From positions 1 to 64,000 of the forward strand of contig NZ_BMKD01000012.1 of the NCBI RefSeq assembly GCF_014643835.1: a DNA stretch of 64,000 bases. The letters are read 5' to 3'. The position numbers and the translations under genes were made by a program. The notes beneath the pieces were generated by a model, which was not told the origin of the DNA, did no database searches, and saw only the letters and a list, made by a program, of their open reading frames with translations. Of the stretch, positions 15,756-24,760 are shown in pieces (position 1 is the stretch's first letter; the number at the start of each line of letters is the position of its first letter). This DNA is from Mucilaginibacter rubeus. GTDB taxonomy: Bacteria; Bacteroidota; Bacteroidia; Sphingobacteriales; Sphingobacteriaceae.

Positions 15756-16220
15756 TTATTTATCTACCATTAATCCTTTTACTTCAAAGCTGACCCTTCG
15801 GCCGGGGTTGGTATTTACCTTATGCTGTTTTTTGCCGCTAACCGTATCGCCGGCCATGTGCTGCAGGTCGTCGGCAATAAATAGTTTGGCTGCTATCCCC
15901 GAAATGATTACCGTACGGCCCGCCAATTGCCTGGGGAGGTTTATCCCTGCATTGGTAAAATGGGCTGTTATAACCCGGTTGTTACCCGCATCCATTTCAA
16001 ACCAGCCACCTTTTTCTTTGGTTACTTTAATAACCCTGCCGCTAACGGCCGTAGTGATCCGCGTTTTTTTCCCCATAAAAGCTTCCAGTTTGGAGGCGGG
16101 CATTAAGGCTATTGTGTCGGGCTTTTCGCCAAATATCATTCCGTGGGGCAGTGGTACATGTTTTTGCGCAATAGCTGTATTGGCTATCAAAATGGATATG
16201 AACAGCGTTATGAGTTTCAT
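15756..16220 (-). CDS. DUF4920 family exported protein
   Basis: 154 aa with a signal peptide (LFISILIANTAIAQ). The mature part follows the DUF4920 pattern: an N-terminal hydrophobic strand, VSGRVIKVTKEKGGWFEMD, then a strand-rich stretch and LFIADDLQHMAGD near the end. In typical DUF4920 proteins the turn reads KKGCWM; here the Cys is Gly, so a metal or thiol role at that position is unlikely. An OB-fold-like small beta-barrel is expected. It converges with the ACP-like gene (24 nt between stops). Function unknown. Confidence 0.7.
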   Translation of the reverse strand: MKLITLFISILIANTAIAQKHVPLPHGMIFGEKPDTIALMPASKLEAFMGKKTRITTAVSGRVIKVTKEKGGWFEMDAGNNRVITAHFTNAGINLPRQLAGRTVIISGIAAKLFIADDLQHMAGDTVSGKKQHKVNTNPGRRVSFEVKGLMVDK

Positions 16221-16382
16221 AGTAAATTAATAACAGGTATACACCAAAAATGTTGCCGGATTTTGATGGTTTTGCCCCCGTGTGGAAGCAGTTGACCGGT
16301 TTTATTTGTGTTTGCAGGGCGGCGGAGCCTTTTGGTGAGTAATAAGTATGTTAATATTTGTTAAAATGTTACTTTAAAGTAA

Positions 16383-16410
16383 TTTGCTACGTATTGATAA
16401 GTTAATTTTG
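16383..16410 (+). promoter_or_regulatory. Predicted promoter of the NHL-repeat lipoprotein
   Basis: TTTG (16383-16386), 16 nt, TAATTTTG (16403-16410), a perfect TAnnTTTG -7 box with a slightly short spacer. The predicted start site gives a leader of about 25-30 nt before the GTG at 16444. Confidence 0.55.
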
Positions 16411-16443
16411 CTTACTTACTACATATAACTTTTAAACTAACTC

Positions 16444-17814
16444 GTGAAAAAGAGCTTTACCAAAACAATTTTATTTGCCGCGTTTTTATTTGCCGTTGCT
16501 TTGGCCGGCACAAGCTGTGGTAAAAAAGGAAACGTTACACCCGTAACCGTGCCTGATTTAACCACAATGGATGTGGTTACTACCGAAAGTGGAACCATAG
16601 CCTATACAGGCGGTTTATTTAATGGATCAACCGATGTAAGCCTGAGCAGCTACGGTATTTGTTACAGCGCCACCAATCAAACTCCTACCACTGCCGATAA
16701 GAAAACCACCGATACGGTAATTCTGTACGCTTATACTACAAAACTTACCGGTTTAAGCCCTAAAACAACTTATTATGCACGCGCATATGCTGTAAACAGC
16801 GCGGGTACTGGCTACGGTAAAGTGGTACAGTTTACCACCGGCGATGGTACAACATCAACTGGTGGCACAGTTAGCACATTGGCCGGTAATACGGCCGCCG
16901 ACTTTGTTGACGGTTTGGGCGGCGCCGCTCTTTTCAACAGCCCACAGGGGATAACCGTGGGTGCCGACGGCAATATTTATGTAGCCGATTCATTTAACAG
17001 TGCCATACGCAAAGTTACTGCAGCAGGAGATGTCGCTACACTTTCCGGCAACGGTAGCATTGGCTATGTTGACGGCCCTATAGCCACCGCACAGTTTTAT
17101 GCTCCGCAAAGTTTGGTTACCGATGCAACAGGCAATATGTATGTAGCCGATTATGGCAATAATAATATCCGTAAAATTACCCCGGCAGGTGTGGTAAGCA
17201 CTTTTGCAGGCAGCGGCGATGCCGGATATGCCGATGGTACGGGCACCAAAGCAACGTTTAACAGTCCGCGCGGGTTAGCAATTGATGGCTCCGGAAATAT
17301 TTTTGTGGCCGATTTGGGTAATAACCTGATCCGCAAAATAACCCCGGCAGGTGTTGTTACCACATTTGCAGGCAGCAGGGGCGCAAGTTACCTGGATAAT
17401 GCAACCGCAACCAGCGCTACTTTCAATAAGCCTAACGGCATAGCTATTGATGCCAATAATAATATATATGTAGCCGAAACGCTTAATCATGCCATTCGTA
17501 AAATAACCCCGGCGGGCGTTGTTGCTACTTTTGTTGGCGGTAATAAACGGACCGGAGTTGTTGGCAACCCGTCGGCCATTGCGTTTGATAAAAGCTGGAA
17601 TCTCTTCATAGCCGATCAGAATGGCAGGATTCTGGAGATTACCAAGGATAAAGTATTAAAAGTAATTGCCGGTAACGGAACAAGCGGTTTTGCGGAAGGT
17701 GTTGGCACTGCAGGGATCTTTAACTCGCCGCAGGGTATTGCAGTTGATGCCGGCAACAATGTTTACGTAGCCGACTATTATAACAACCGTATCCGTAAGA
17801 TTGTGCTGCAATAA
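16444..17814 (+). CDS. NHL-repeat (six-bladed propeller) lipoprotein with Ig/FN3-like N-domain
   Basis: 456 aa, GTG start. A lipoprotein signal (LFAVALAGTSC, Cys25) places it on a membrane surface. Residues 40-135 form a fibronectin-III/Ig-like domain (TTKLTGLSPKTTYYARAYAVNSAG). From about 145 to the end there are NHL repeats of about 55 residues with the signature FNSPQGIxVxxxGNIYVADxxNxxIRKITPAGVV; five or six blades are visible. This makes a closed beta-propeller, a typical ligand- or protein-binding scaffold. The DNA repeats are similar enough (for example the CCGGCAGGTGTGGT segments) to allow slippage. It carries its own promoter and terminator, so it is monocistronic. Ligand unknown. 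Confidence 0.85.
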   Translation: MKKSFTKTILFAAFLFAVALAGTSCGKKGNVTPVTVPDLTTMDVVTTESGTIAYTGGLFNGSTDVSLSSYGICYSATNQTPTTADKKTTDTVILYAYTTKLTGLSPKTTYYARAYAVNSAGTGYGKVVQFTTGDGTTSTGGTVSTLAGNTAADFVDGLGGAALFNSPQGITVGADGNIYVADSFNSAIRKVTAAGDVATLSGNGSIGYVDGPIATAQFYAPQSLVTDATGNMYVADYGNNNIRKITPAGVVSTFAGSGDAGYADGTGTKATFNSPRGLAIDGSGNIFVADLGNNLIRKITPAGVVTTFAGSRGASYLDNATATSATFNKPNGIAIDANNNIYVAETLNHAIRKITPAGVVATFVGGNKRTGVVGNPSAIAFDKSWNLFIADQNGRILEITKDKVLKVIAGNGTSGFAEGVGTAGIFNSPQGIAVDAGNNVYVADYYNNRIRKIVLQ

Positions 17815-17838
17815 GATTTAATTGTTTAGATATTTTTT

Positions 17839-17875
17839 CAGCGCCATGGCATTTTATGTTATGGCGCTGTTTTTT
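17839..17875 (+). terminator. Intrinsic terminator of the NHL gene
   Basis: CAGCGCCAT (17839-17847) pairs with ATGGCGCTG (17861-17869), followed by TTTTTT. It lies 25 nt past the stop codon. Confidence 0.85.
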
Positions 17876-17988
17876 GAAGGGTTATTCAGGAAGTAACAAG
17901 CTTTATTTTTACCATAGGACAGTTTCGTCCTTACCATGACTTAAATTAAATTAAGGTAAGTTACCCATGATAACTTAAAAAAAGGGGT

Positions 17989-18532
17989 GTCATACTGAGT
18001 GTTTAAATCCGTTGAATTCTGAAGGAGCGATGACATCTCCTCCACGTCATTGCTGAGTTACGAAGCAATCTCTTATAGGCAGACAAGGTGCTTAGTGGTA
18101 TTGAACTTGCATCGTCGCGCTCTTGGCCGCGCGGGGCCAGATACTTTTGTCTTGACACAAAAGTATCCAAAAAGTCAAGTCAGCAGATAGGCTTCTTTGC
18201 GCTCACCAACTCCACAGCCCCGCCGGCCTTTGCCCTGAAAAGTGGTCAGAACCACGGGCTGCAATTATTTTGCCCCGCTGCGCTCGCGCTTTCCCAATGC
18301 TTCTGCAAAAACTTACTATGCCCCTTCCTGCGCTCAAGGCCACCATTGTTCTGCCCGCTTTCATCCGAAGCTTACCTGCTGACGGGAACATTCTTTATTT
18401 ATTATGTCATGGGTAGCCTGTCGAAGCATAGCGGGCTGGGCCTCTGTGCGCGACCCTTCGACGGGCTCAGACTGACAAGCCCTCTTTGTCATCTAACCTT
18501 CAGAGTCCATGGATTTAAACACTCGGCATGAC
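17989..18532. mobile_element. MITE-like repeat island with ~46-bp terminal inverted repeats
   Basis: The left end (17989-18034) and the right end (18488-18532) are inverted copies of the same module: GTCAT, then GAGTGTTTAAATCC, CTGAAGG and ATGAC, about 80% identical by eye. Between them lie a CGTCATTGCTGAGTTACGAAG-type repeat, a GC-rich stretch with TTTTGTCTTGACACAAAAGT, and a second GTCAT module (18406-18476) shared with 3566-3635. A 147-codon open frame (18088-18531) runs through it but looks non-coding: it ends inside the terminal repeat and its composition is repeat-like. There is no transposase. It may be a non-autonomous element or a cluster of REP-like units. Confidence 0.5.
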
Positions 18533-18577
18533 GTGCAGTGTAGTTCATTCACCTTCATGTAAACTTCCCTACCCCCC

Positions 18578-20110
18578 CTAATTCTTTTTAAAATCATATG
18601 CACCCCGCTCTACAAAATCAGCCACTTTTACGCGTACTCCCGTAACCTCGCCGTTTTGTACCATGAACGGAAATACAGCTTTCCCCAGTGTAGGGTCAGA
18701 AAAAGTCACATAAAAGCGGTTACCGCCCAGTGGTTTTAGCAAGGCATACATTTTAGGGTGATGCTCAAAGCGCATTTCGAGGTTGTTGCCCTCGCCCTGG
18801 GTAACCTCCATGCTGCCATAAAAATCGTTGCTGTACTTGCCAATATATTTGTTTGGCAGCAACATTGGTTTGGGGTTTAACAGGACAGAATCCCTCAACT
18901 TTTTATCTTCGGCCTGTTCGGTTGCGATATTGGCTTTGTATTGTTTTAAATAACCCTCGCTGTAATTGCGGAAAGGTTGTTTGAAGTAAGCATCTAAAAT
19001 ATCCCAGCGCAAGGCCTCAAACAACTGGTTCTGATCGGTATTGGTTAATATGATGATGCCCAGGTTATCCTGAGGCGAAAGCGTTACTGACGACAAATAG
19101 CCGTTAACCCCGCCATCATGCATCACCAGCCTGTGGCCCGAGTAATCCTGGATAAACCAGCCTAAGCCATAAAGCTCAAAGTTATTTTCGCCGTTCATAT
19201 GATGAACACTGCTCACAATATCCTGTGGCACACGTGTTGCCTGGATAGCTGCGGAAGGGATCACCTGGCGCTGCCCAACCTTACCGTCGTTCAGTAAAGC
19301 AAGTGCCCATTTGCTCATGTCATTTACCGATGAGCTGATAGATCCCGCAGGTGCGATCCCATCTATCTGGCAATAAGGGATTGGCGTAAGCCTGCCGTCG
19401 ACAATAGTATGCGGCACAGTGCGGTTTAAAGATGTTGGCAAATCCTTACTTAGGGCCAAAGTATTGCCCATGCCCAGTGGTGCAAAAATGGCTTCCTTTA
19501 AGTAAGCTTCCCATGAGTGCCCGTTGGTAACCTTCGGAATGATCTCGCCGGCCGTTAAAAATGCCGCGTTGGTATATCCCCAGCGTGTACGGAACGGATA
19601 AGTAGCTTTAAGCTTGCCCAAACGCTGAATTACCTCCTGACGTGTAAGGTTGGTATTGTAAAAAGTAAAATCGCCCTGAAATGTCCGGAAGCCGAGGCGG
19701 TGGCAAAGGAGGTCGCGCACTATTACCTGGTCGCTTGCGTTTTTGTCTTCCAGCTTAAATTCAGGTATGTATTTGGTTACCTTGTCATCTAATGAAAGTT
19801 TTTTGTTTGCCTCCAGCATGGCAAGCGCTGTTGCCGTGAAAGCCTTGGTATTGCTGCCTATCATGAACAGGGTATTTTCATCAACTTTGTTCATGAGGCC
19901 AAGCTCTTTAATACCATAACCTTTCATTAGCACAACCTTGTTATCTTTCACAATACAAACAGCTATGCCTGGCACGCGCCAGTTGGTTAAGGCCTTGCTG
20001 ATATAGAGGTCTAAACTGTCTTTAATGAACTTGCTCCTGTCGGCCCGCTGGGCGTTTACCGATGCGAAAAATAACATGCAGGCAGCGAGCAATAGAGGTA
20101 TTTTTTTCAT
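18578..20110 (-). CDS. Serine hydrolase, class C beta-lactamase/esterase family, exported
   Basis: 510 aa with a signal peptide (LLLAACMLFFASVNAQ). Penicillin-binding-protein-fold motifs: Ser86-Asn-Thr-Lys89 (SxxK nucleophile), Tyr179-Thr-Asn181 (YxN), and HDGGVNGY (in place of KTG). The N-domain (to about residue 370) is the catalytic domain. The C-terminal about 110 residues form a lipocalin-like DUF3471-type domain (KYIGKYSNDFYGSMEVTQ). Such proteins are usually D-amino-acid peptidases or esterases rather than antibiotic-hydrolysing enzymes, and substrate cannot be inferred here. It is transcribed away from the DPP IV gene, with about 100 nt between the starts. Confidence 0.88.
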   Translation of the reverse strand: MKKIPLLLAACMLFFASVNAQRADRSKFIKDSLDLYISKALTNWRVPGIAVCIVKDNKVVLMKGYGIKELGLMNKVDENTLFMIGSNTKAFTATALAMLEANKKLSLDDKVTKYIPEFKLEDKNASDQVIVRDLLCHRLGFRTFQGDFTFYNTNLTRQEVIQRLGKLKATYPFRTRWGYTNAAFLTAGEIIPKVTNGHSWEAYLKEAIFAPLGMGNTLALSKDLPTSLNRTVPHTIVDGRLTPIPYCQIDGIAPAGSISSSVNDMSKWALALLNDGKVGQRQVIPSAAIQATRVPQDIVSSVHHMNGENNFELYGLGWFIQDYSGHRLVMHDGGVNGYLSSVTLSPQDNLGIIILTNTDQNQLFEALRWDILDAYFKQPFRNYSEGYLKQYKANIATEQAEDKKLRDSVLLNPKPMLLPNKYIGKYSNDFYGSMEVTQGEGNNLEMRFEHHPKMYALLKPLGGNRFYVTFSDPTLGKAVFPFMVQNGEVTGVRVKVADFVERGAYDFKKN

Positions 20111-20212
20111 TACAGAGGGCTTTAGAGTTCTTTATTGTGCTAATTTAACGCAAAATTTACAGTGACGTTATTTAATAAATAAAAATAACGCCGCTCTATT
20201 AATTCAAACTAA

Positions 20213-22402
20213 ATGTATATGAAATTTTACCGTTCGGGATTATTTTTCCTTACTGCGCTATTGTTAATCTTACTGCAAAATACGGCCCTGGCGCAACGGG
20301 CCGCCGTTAACTGGACAAAAGACGGCTATCAGTATTACCGCATAACCGGCGGGCAGATCATCATGATCGATGCCCGCGATACCTCCAAAAAAACTGTTTT
20401 TATCACCAAAGAAGAATTGACGCCTGCAGGCAAAGCGCCTATCAGTGTTAAAAGGTTTACGGTGAGCGATGATAACAAAAAAGTGCTCATCAACACCAAT
20501 ACCAAAAAAGTATGGCGTTATGATACCCGCGGCGATTACTGGGTTTATGATTCAAACACCAAAAAACTTTGGCAGTTGGGTAAAAACCTGCCGGCATCAT
20601 CACTGATGTTCGCCAAATTTTCGCCCGATGGCAGTAAAGCTGCTTACGTAAGCGGGCATAACATTTACATGGAAGATTTGGCCGATGGCTCGGTAAAACA
20701 ATTAACTACCGATGGTACCCAAACGCTTATCAACGGTACTTTTGACTGGGCTTATGAGGAAGAGTTTGGCTGCCGCGATGGTTTCCGCTGGTCGCCGGAT
20801 AGCAAATCAATTGCGTACTGGCAATTAGACGCCAGCAAGATCAAAACCTATTTAATGCTGAACACTACCGATTCGGTTTATCCCTATGTTGTGCCGGTTG
20901 AGTACCCTGTTGCGGGCGAAGATCCAAGCTCATGTAAAGTGGGCGTTGTTAACACCGCTACCGGTACAACTACCTGGATCAATGTACCCGGCGATGCTGT
21001 GCAGCATTACATCCCTAATATGGAATGGGCCGATAACTCAAACGAAGTTATTCTTGAACAACTAAACCGTGCGCAAAATGAAAGCCGCGTGTTTATAGGC
21101 AACGTGTCAAACGGTACCACCCGCGTAATCCGCGAAGAACACAACGATTCATGGATTGACGTTAAAGCACGTGTAGCCGGCGGCGACCCGGTAGGCTGGG
21201 GCTGGATTGAAAAAGGTAAAAGTTTTTTATGGCTGAGCGAAAAGGACGGCTGGCGCCATTTGTATAAAATAACCCGCGAAGGCAAAGAAAGCCTGATCAC
21301 CAAAGGTAACTATGATGTGATTGGCATCGACATGATCGACGAAGCTCTGGGTTATGTATACTTTATTGCTTCGCCGGATAATGCTACACAGAAATATCTT
21401 TACAAAATAAAATTAAGCGGCGGCACGGCCGAGCGTGTTTCGCCTGCTGATGAACCGGGCACGCATAGCTATGATATTTCGCCGAATGGCAAGGTTGCGC
21501 TGCATAATTTCAGCAACAGCTATACCCACCCGCAAAGCGAGGTGATCAGTTTGCCAGCTCACAAGCATATCGGCGGTACCGTAATAGCCACTGATAAAAA
21601 CGCTAAAAATAAACCCGAGTTTTTCAAAGTAAAAACTGTTGATGGCATTGAAATGGACGGCTGGATGGTAAAGCCAACCAATTTCGACCCCAATAAAAAA
21701 TACCCGGTACTGTTTACCGTTTATGGCGAACCGGCCGGACAAACCGTAACGGATACCTGGGGGACAGGCCGTAACAGGCTGTATGAAGGCAGTATGGCCG
21801 ATGACGGGTATATTTACATGTCGGTTGAAGGTCGTGGCGCTCCAGCCCCTAAAGGCACAGCCTGGCGCAAGGCTATTTACAAGAACATAGGTATCATCAA
21901 CATCCGCGATCAGGCTATGGCTGCCAAAGAGATCATGAAATGGCCATTTGTCGATTCAGCCCGTATAGCAGTGCACGGCTGGAGCGGCGGCGGTTCATCA
22001 ACCCTTAACCTGATGTTCCAGTATGGAGATATTTATAAAACAGGTATAGCGGTAGCGGCGGTAGGCAACCAGCTTACTTATGATAACATTTACCAGGAGC
22101 GTTACATGGGCGTACCAACAGATGATGCCGGCCGTGCAGTGTTTATCAAAGGTTCGCCGGTTACTTATGCTAAGAATTTGAAAGGCAACCTGCTTTACAT
22201 TCACGGTACGGGCGATGATAATGTGCATTACAAAAATGCCGAGCTGCTGATTGATGAACTGGTGAAATACAACAGGCAGTTTCAGCTAATGTCGTACCCT
22301 AACCGTACGCACTCGATATCGGAAGGCGAAGGTACAACACAGCATTTGCGCACGTTATTTACACAGTATCTGAAAGCTAAATGCCCTCCGGGAGGAAGAT
22401 AA
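20213..22402 (+). CDS. Dipeptidyl peptidase IV-type S9 peptidase
   Basis: 729-aa exported prolyl oligopeptidase-family enzyme; signal peptide ends NTALAQ. The N-terminal eight-bladed beta-propeller (about 30-480, DPPIV_N) precedes an alpha/beta hydrolase domain. Catalytic triad: Ser591 in GWSGGG, Asp668/669 in GTGDDNVH, His700 in NRTHSI. EEEFGCRDGFRWSPD matches the Glu pair that binds the substrate amino terminus in DPP IV, so Xaa-Pro dipeptide release is likely. The ATG at 20213 is followed by a second ATG at 20219; either is compatible with the signal peptide. A perfect 14-bp terminator follows. It probably degrades peptides in the periplasm. Confidence 0.93.
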   Translation: MYMKFYRSGLFFLTALLLILLQNTALAQRAAVNWTKDGYQYYRITGGQIIMIDARDTSKKTVFITKEELTPAGKAPISVKRFTVSDDNKKVLINTNTKKVWRYDTRGDYWVYDSNTKKLWQLGKNLPASSLMFAKFSPDGSKAAYVSGHNIYMEDLADGSVKQLTTDGTQTLINGTFDWAYEEEFGCRDGFRWSPDSKSIAYWQLDASKIKTYLMLNTTDSVYPYVVPVEYPVAGEDPSSCKVGVVNTATGTTTWINVPGDAVQHYIPNMEWADNSNEVILEQLNRAQNESRVFIGNVSNGTTRVIREEHNDSWIDVKARVAGGDPVGWGWIEKGKSFLWLSEKDGWRHLYKITREGKESLITKGNYDVIGIDMIDEALGYVYFIASPDNATQKYLYKIKLSGGTAERVSPADEPGTHSYDISPNGKVALHNFSNSYTHPQSEVISLPAHKHIGGTVIATDKNAKNKPEFFKVKTVDGIEMDGWMVKPTNFDPNKKYPVLFTVYGEPAGQTVTDTWGTGRNRLYEGSMADDGYIYMSVEGRGAPAPKGTAWRKAIYKNIGIINIRDQAMAAKEIMKWPFVDSARIAVHGWSGGGSSTLNLMFQYGDIYKTGIAVAAVGNQLTYDNIYQERYMGVPTDDAGRAVFIKGSPVTYAKNLKGNLLYIHGTGDDNVHYKNAELLIDELVKYNRQFQLMSYPNRTHSISEGEGTTQHLRTLFTQYLKAKCPPGGR

Positions 22403-22415
22403 CATATTAACAGGC

Positions 22416-22450
22416 AAAGCCCTCATATAGTCCATTATATGAGGGCTTTT
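22416..22450 (+). terminator. Intrinsic terminator of the DPP IV gene
   Basis: AAAGCCCTCATATA (22416-22429), loop GTCCAT, TATATGAGGGCTTT (22436-22449), then TTTGCG. The stem is a perfect 14 bp. Confidence 0.88.
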
Positions 22451-22514
22451 GCGTTTGCCGGGAAAAAGAATATGCTGCTGTATCATTACGCTTTTTTTGA
22501 GCGTAATCATTGAT

Positions 22515-23009
22515 ATGAAACAAATTACGAATCCTGCCAAAGTGTTAGGCTTGTTAGCCATTGTTTTAGTAACCGCTTTTTGGGGCTGCCATAAAGAGAG
22601 GGCAACAAACAGCGAGCTAAACATATCCGGAAAATGGATTGTTCCTGCTGCTTTTTCAAAACAATGGACACAATATGAATACGATTTTAAAACCGATCAC
22701 ACATTTGAAGGTACGGTGACCAGTATCGACTCGGTTTCCAAAAAGCTTATCGGAACAGCGTCAAAAAGGGTTGGAAAGTATAAGATCCAGAATTCGGTAT
22801 TAACCTTGTATGATATAACCGATTATCAAAACAAAAACAATGTTTTTGGTCCGGTTTCCGAACTGGCGGCGGTTAGCAACGTCATTGCGGTAACGGCGAA
22901 CTACACTATGGTTTTAAATGCCGGAGGGAATGTACTTACGTTGACATATATATGCGGACCGGCCGACGATTGTACCGCGCCGCAGGGTGTGAACTATTTT
23001 AAGCAATAA
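22515..23009 (+). CDS. Hypothetical lipoprotein, lipocalin-like
   Basis: 164 aa. The start is the ATG at 22515 (MKQITNPAK), which gives a normal lipoprotein signal with lipobox AFWGC (Cys about 25). The longer frame from 22449 reads through the preceding terminator and is rejected. The mature protein has the pattern of a small beta-barrel: LNISGKWIVPAAFSKQWTQYEYDFKTDHTFEG then VGKYKIQNSVLTLYD, which resembles lipocalin-like DUF proteins of Bacteroidota. There are two Cys in YICGPADDC near the end. No operon partner. Confidence 0.72.
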   Translation: MKQITNPAKVLGLLAIVLVTAFWGCHKERATNSELNISGKWIVPAAFSKQWTQYEYDFKTDHTFEGTVTSIDSVSKKLIGTASKRVGKYKIQNSVLTLYDITDYQNKNNVFGPVSELAAVSNVIAVTANYTMVLNAGGNVLTLTYICGPADDCTAPQGVNYFKQ

Positions 23010-23034
23010 CCGATTTATAATTCTGCGGGATATG

Positions 23035-23070
23035 AAAAATGCCAGTGACAAGTGTTACCGGCATTTTTTT
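23035..23070. terminator. Bidirectional terminator between lipoprotein gene and ssb
   Basis: AAAAATGCCAGT (from 23035) pairs with ACCGGCATTTTT (to 23069) with one mismatch, flanked by A- and T-runs. It lies between convergent genes and can serve both. Confidence 0.8.
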
Positions 23071-23097
23071 GGAGATGTTTTAGTAAGTATCGGTAAT

Positions 23098-23508
23098 TTA
23101 ATAGTCTTCGGCATTTAAATGATCTATAAACGAGTCCCCATTTTTTGAGGGTGATTTTAACGGCTCGGTATCAAAATCACTCTTGCGGCCAAGCATAGTG
23201 AAGTTTTCGGCCACAATTTCGGTAGTGTATTTTTTTATGCCTTCCTTATCCTCAAATGAGCGGGTGCGGAGTTTGCCCTCAATATAAACCAGCTTTCCTT
23301 TTGAAAGAAACCTGGCCGCTACTTCTGCCAGTCCGCGCCACATTACAATATTATGCCATTCGGTTTGTTCAACCTTGCGGCCATCTTTGTTAAAAGTTTC
23401 GGAAGTAGCTAAAGGGAAACTCGTAACAGATACGCCACCTTCTAAATTCCGCACTTCAGGGTCTTTGCCTAAGTGGCCAACGAGTATTACTTTGTTTATT
23501 CCAGACAT
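23098..23508 (-). CDS. ssb: Single-stranded DNA-binding protein
   Basis: 136 aa with the SSB OB-fold: MSGINKVILVGHLGKDPEVR, TEWHNIVMWRGLAEVAARFLSKGKLVYIEGKLRTR, KYTTEIVAENFTMLG. It binds ssDNA during replication and repair. The C-terminus ends IDHLNAEDY instead of the usual acidic DDLPF-type tip that recruits partner proteins; the last Phe is replaced by Tyr and no Pro precedes it. It may be a second, specialised SSB. It starts 24 nt downstream of mutY on the same strand and probably shares its transcript. Confidence 0.93.
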   Translation of the reverse strand: MSGINKVILVGHLGKDPEVRNLEGGVSVTSFPLATSETFNKDGRKVEQTEWHNIVMWRGLAEVAARFLSKGKLVYIEGKLRTRSFEDKEGIKKYTTEIVAENFTMLGRKSDFDTEPLKSPSKNGDSFIDHLNAEDY

Positions 23509-23532
23509 GCCATAAATTAACGCAAAATTATT

Positions 23533-24579
23533 TTACAAATTAAAAATATTTTTTAATAATATAAAAATGATTTTTGGTAAAGCTAACTCCGGCAGGTTCT
23601 GAACGTTGATTTTAACCCAGTTTTCGTGCGTTTTGAGGGGCTGGTTTTCAATTTTTATCAGCCTTACAAAAAGCCGCTGATGGGTAAGGATGTGTTTATG
23701 CACCGGCGAGATTTCAGTAGCTTCAATATCATCACCAAAAACAGCTAAAACTTCGGGGTGTTTCAATAGCGCTGTCAGGGTTAAAAGTGAGCTTGTTTCT
23801 ACCATAGGTAAGTCAAACATATTGGCCCAGATGTCTTTATCGCCCCTTTTGTTCATCAAAACGGTATCGCCGTTGGTTACCAGGAAATAATTAAAAAAGC
23901 GCTCACGTACTTTTACCGTTTTTAATTTCACCGGAAGTGCGGCTACAGCATTGGTGTTGAAGGCCACGCAGCCCAGGCGGACAGGGCAAATACCACAGGC
24001 CGGATTTTTAGGTTTGCACAGCATGGCGCCAAACTCCATCATGGCCTGATTGTGCAGTCCCGGCATTTTCTTATTAAGAAAATCATTGGCAGTCTGTTGA
24101 AATGTTTTTTTACCCCCGGTTGAGTTGATTGGTTCATAGATACCCAGGTATCGCGCCAGTACACGATAAACGTTACCGTCTACCACGGCTTTGGCTTCAT
24201 TAGCCGCAAACGAAGCGATGGCGGCAGCCGTATATTCGCCAATACCTTTTAGTTTTATCAGTTCATTATAGCTATCCGGGAAACGGCCGTTATGGAGTTC
24301 CTGTACCAGCCGGGCTGTTTTAAGCATGTTGCGCCCCCTGGAGTAGTAACCCAGTCCCTGCCACAGCTTCAGGATTTCATCTTCATGAGCAGCGGCAAAA
24401 CTGCTTACATCAGGATATTTTTCCAGGAAGCGATAAAAATATGGCATACCCTGTTCTACCCGGGTTTGCTGCAGTATGATTTCAGATAGCCAGATCACAT
24501 AAGAATCGGTAGTATTACGCCAGGGCAGGTTTCGTTTGTTGTTTAAGTACCATTGTACCACTTCGTCGGTAAAATTCAT
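23533..24579 (-). CDS. mutY: A/G-specific adenine DNA glycosylase
   Basis: Removes adenine mispaired with 8-oxoguanine. Visible motifs: helix-hairpin-helix LKGIGEYTAAAIASFA, catalytic Asp in VVDGNVYRVLARY, and the [4Fe-4S] cluster pattern C-x6-C-x2-C-x5-C (CKPKNPACGICPVRLGC). A NUDIX-like C-terminal domain begins around residue 230. I set the start at the ATG at 24579 (MNFTDEVVQWY), giving 348 aa. The longer frame adds MPSCFLPSCFLITFTT, which is just the translation of an AAGAAGGC repeat next to the gene. It is followed closely by ssb. It faces away from the HU gene. Confidence 0.95.
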   Translation of the reverse strand: MNFTDEVVQWYLNNKRNLPWRNTTDSYVIWLSEIILQQTRVEQGMPYFYRFLEKYPDVSSFAAAHEDEILKLWQGLGYYSRGRNMLKTARLVQELHNGRFPDSYNELIKLKGIGEYTAAAIASFAANEAKAVVDGNVYRVLARYLGIYEPINSTGGKKTFQQTANDFLNKKMPGLHNQAMMEFGAMLCKPKNPACGICPVRLGCVAFNTNAVAALPVKLKTVKVRERFFNYFLVTNGDTVLMNKRGDKDIWANMFDLPMVETSSLLTLTALLKHPEVLAVFGDDIEATEISPVHKHILTHQRLFVRLIKIENQPLKTHENWVKINVQNLPELALPKIIFILLKNIFNL

Positions 24580-24591
24580 TGTTGTAAAAGT

Positions 24592-24760
24592 AATTAAGAA
24601 ACAAGAAGGCAAGAAACAAGAAGGCAAGAATCAGGAATCAAGAGAGGAGGGCAGGAGGCATAGAGGGAGGGTCATGAGGCAGACAATCAAGAACCAACAA
24701 GAGGAGGGAGGGTTGGGAGATATGAAATTAAGATTCAGGAACCAGGAAGAAAGCCAGGAG
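24592..24760. repeat. Purine-rich AAGAAACAAGAAGGC-word repeat upstream of mutY
   Basis: AAGAAACAAGAAGGC occurs twice in tandem. It then decays into variants (AAGAATCAGGAATCAAGAG, AGGAGGGCAGGAGGC, AGGAACCAGGAAGAAAGCC). One strand is almost entirely purine. There is no complementary arm, unlike most other word repeats here. A similar stretch occurs at 45281-45330. It sits in the mutY 5' region. Confidence 0.65.

Noticed and set aside
18088-18531. 147-codon open reading frame
   Set aside because: It lies inside the repeat island, ends in the terminal repeat, and its translation is Cys/Ser/Leu-rich repeat-like text without domain features. Treated as non-coding.
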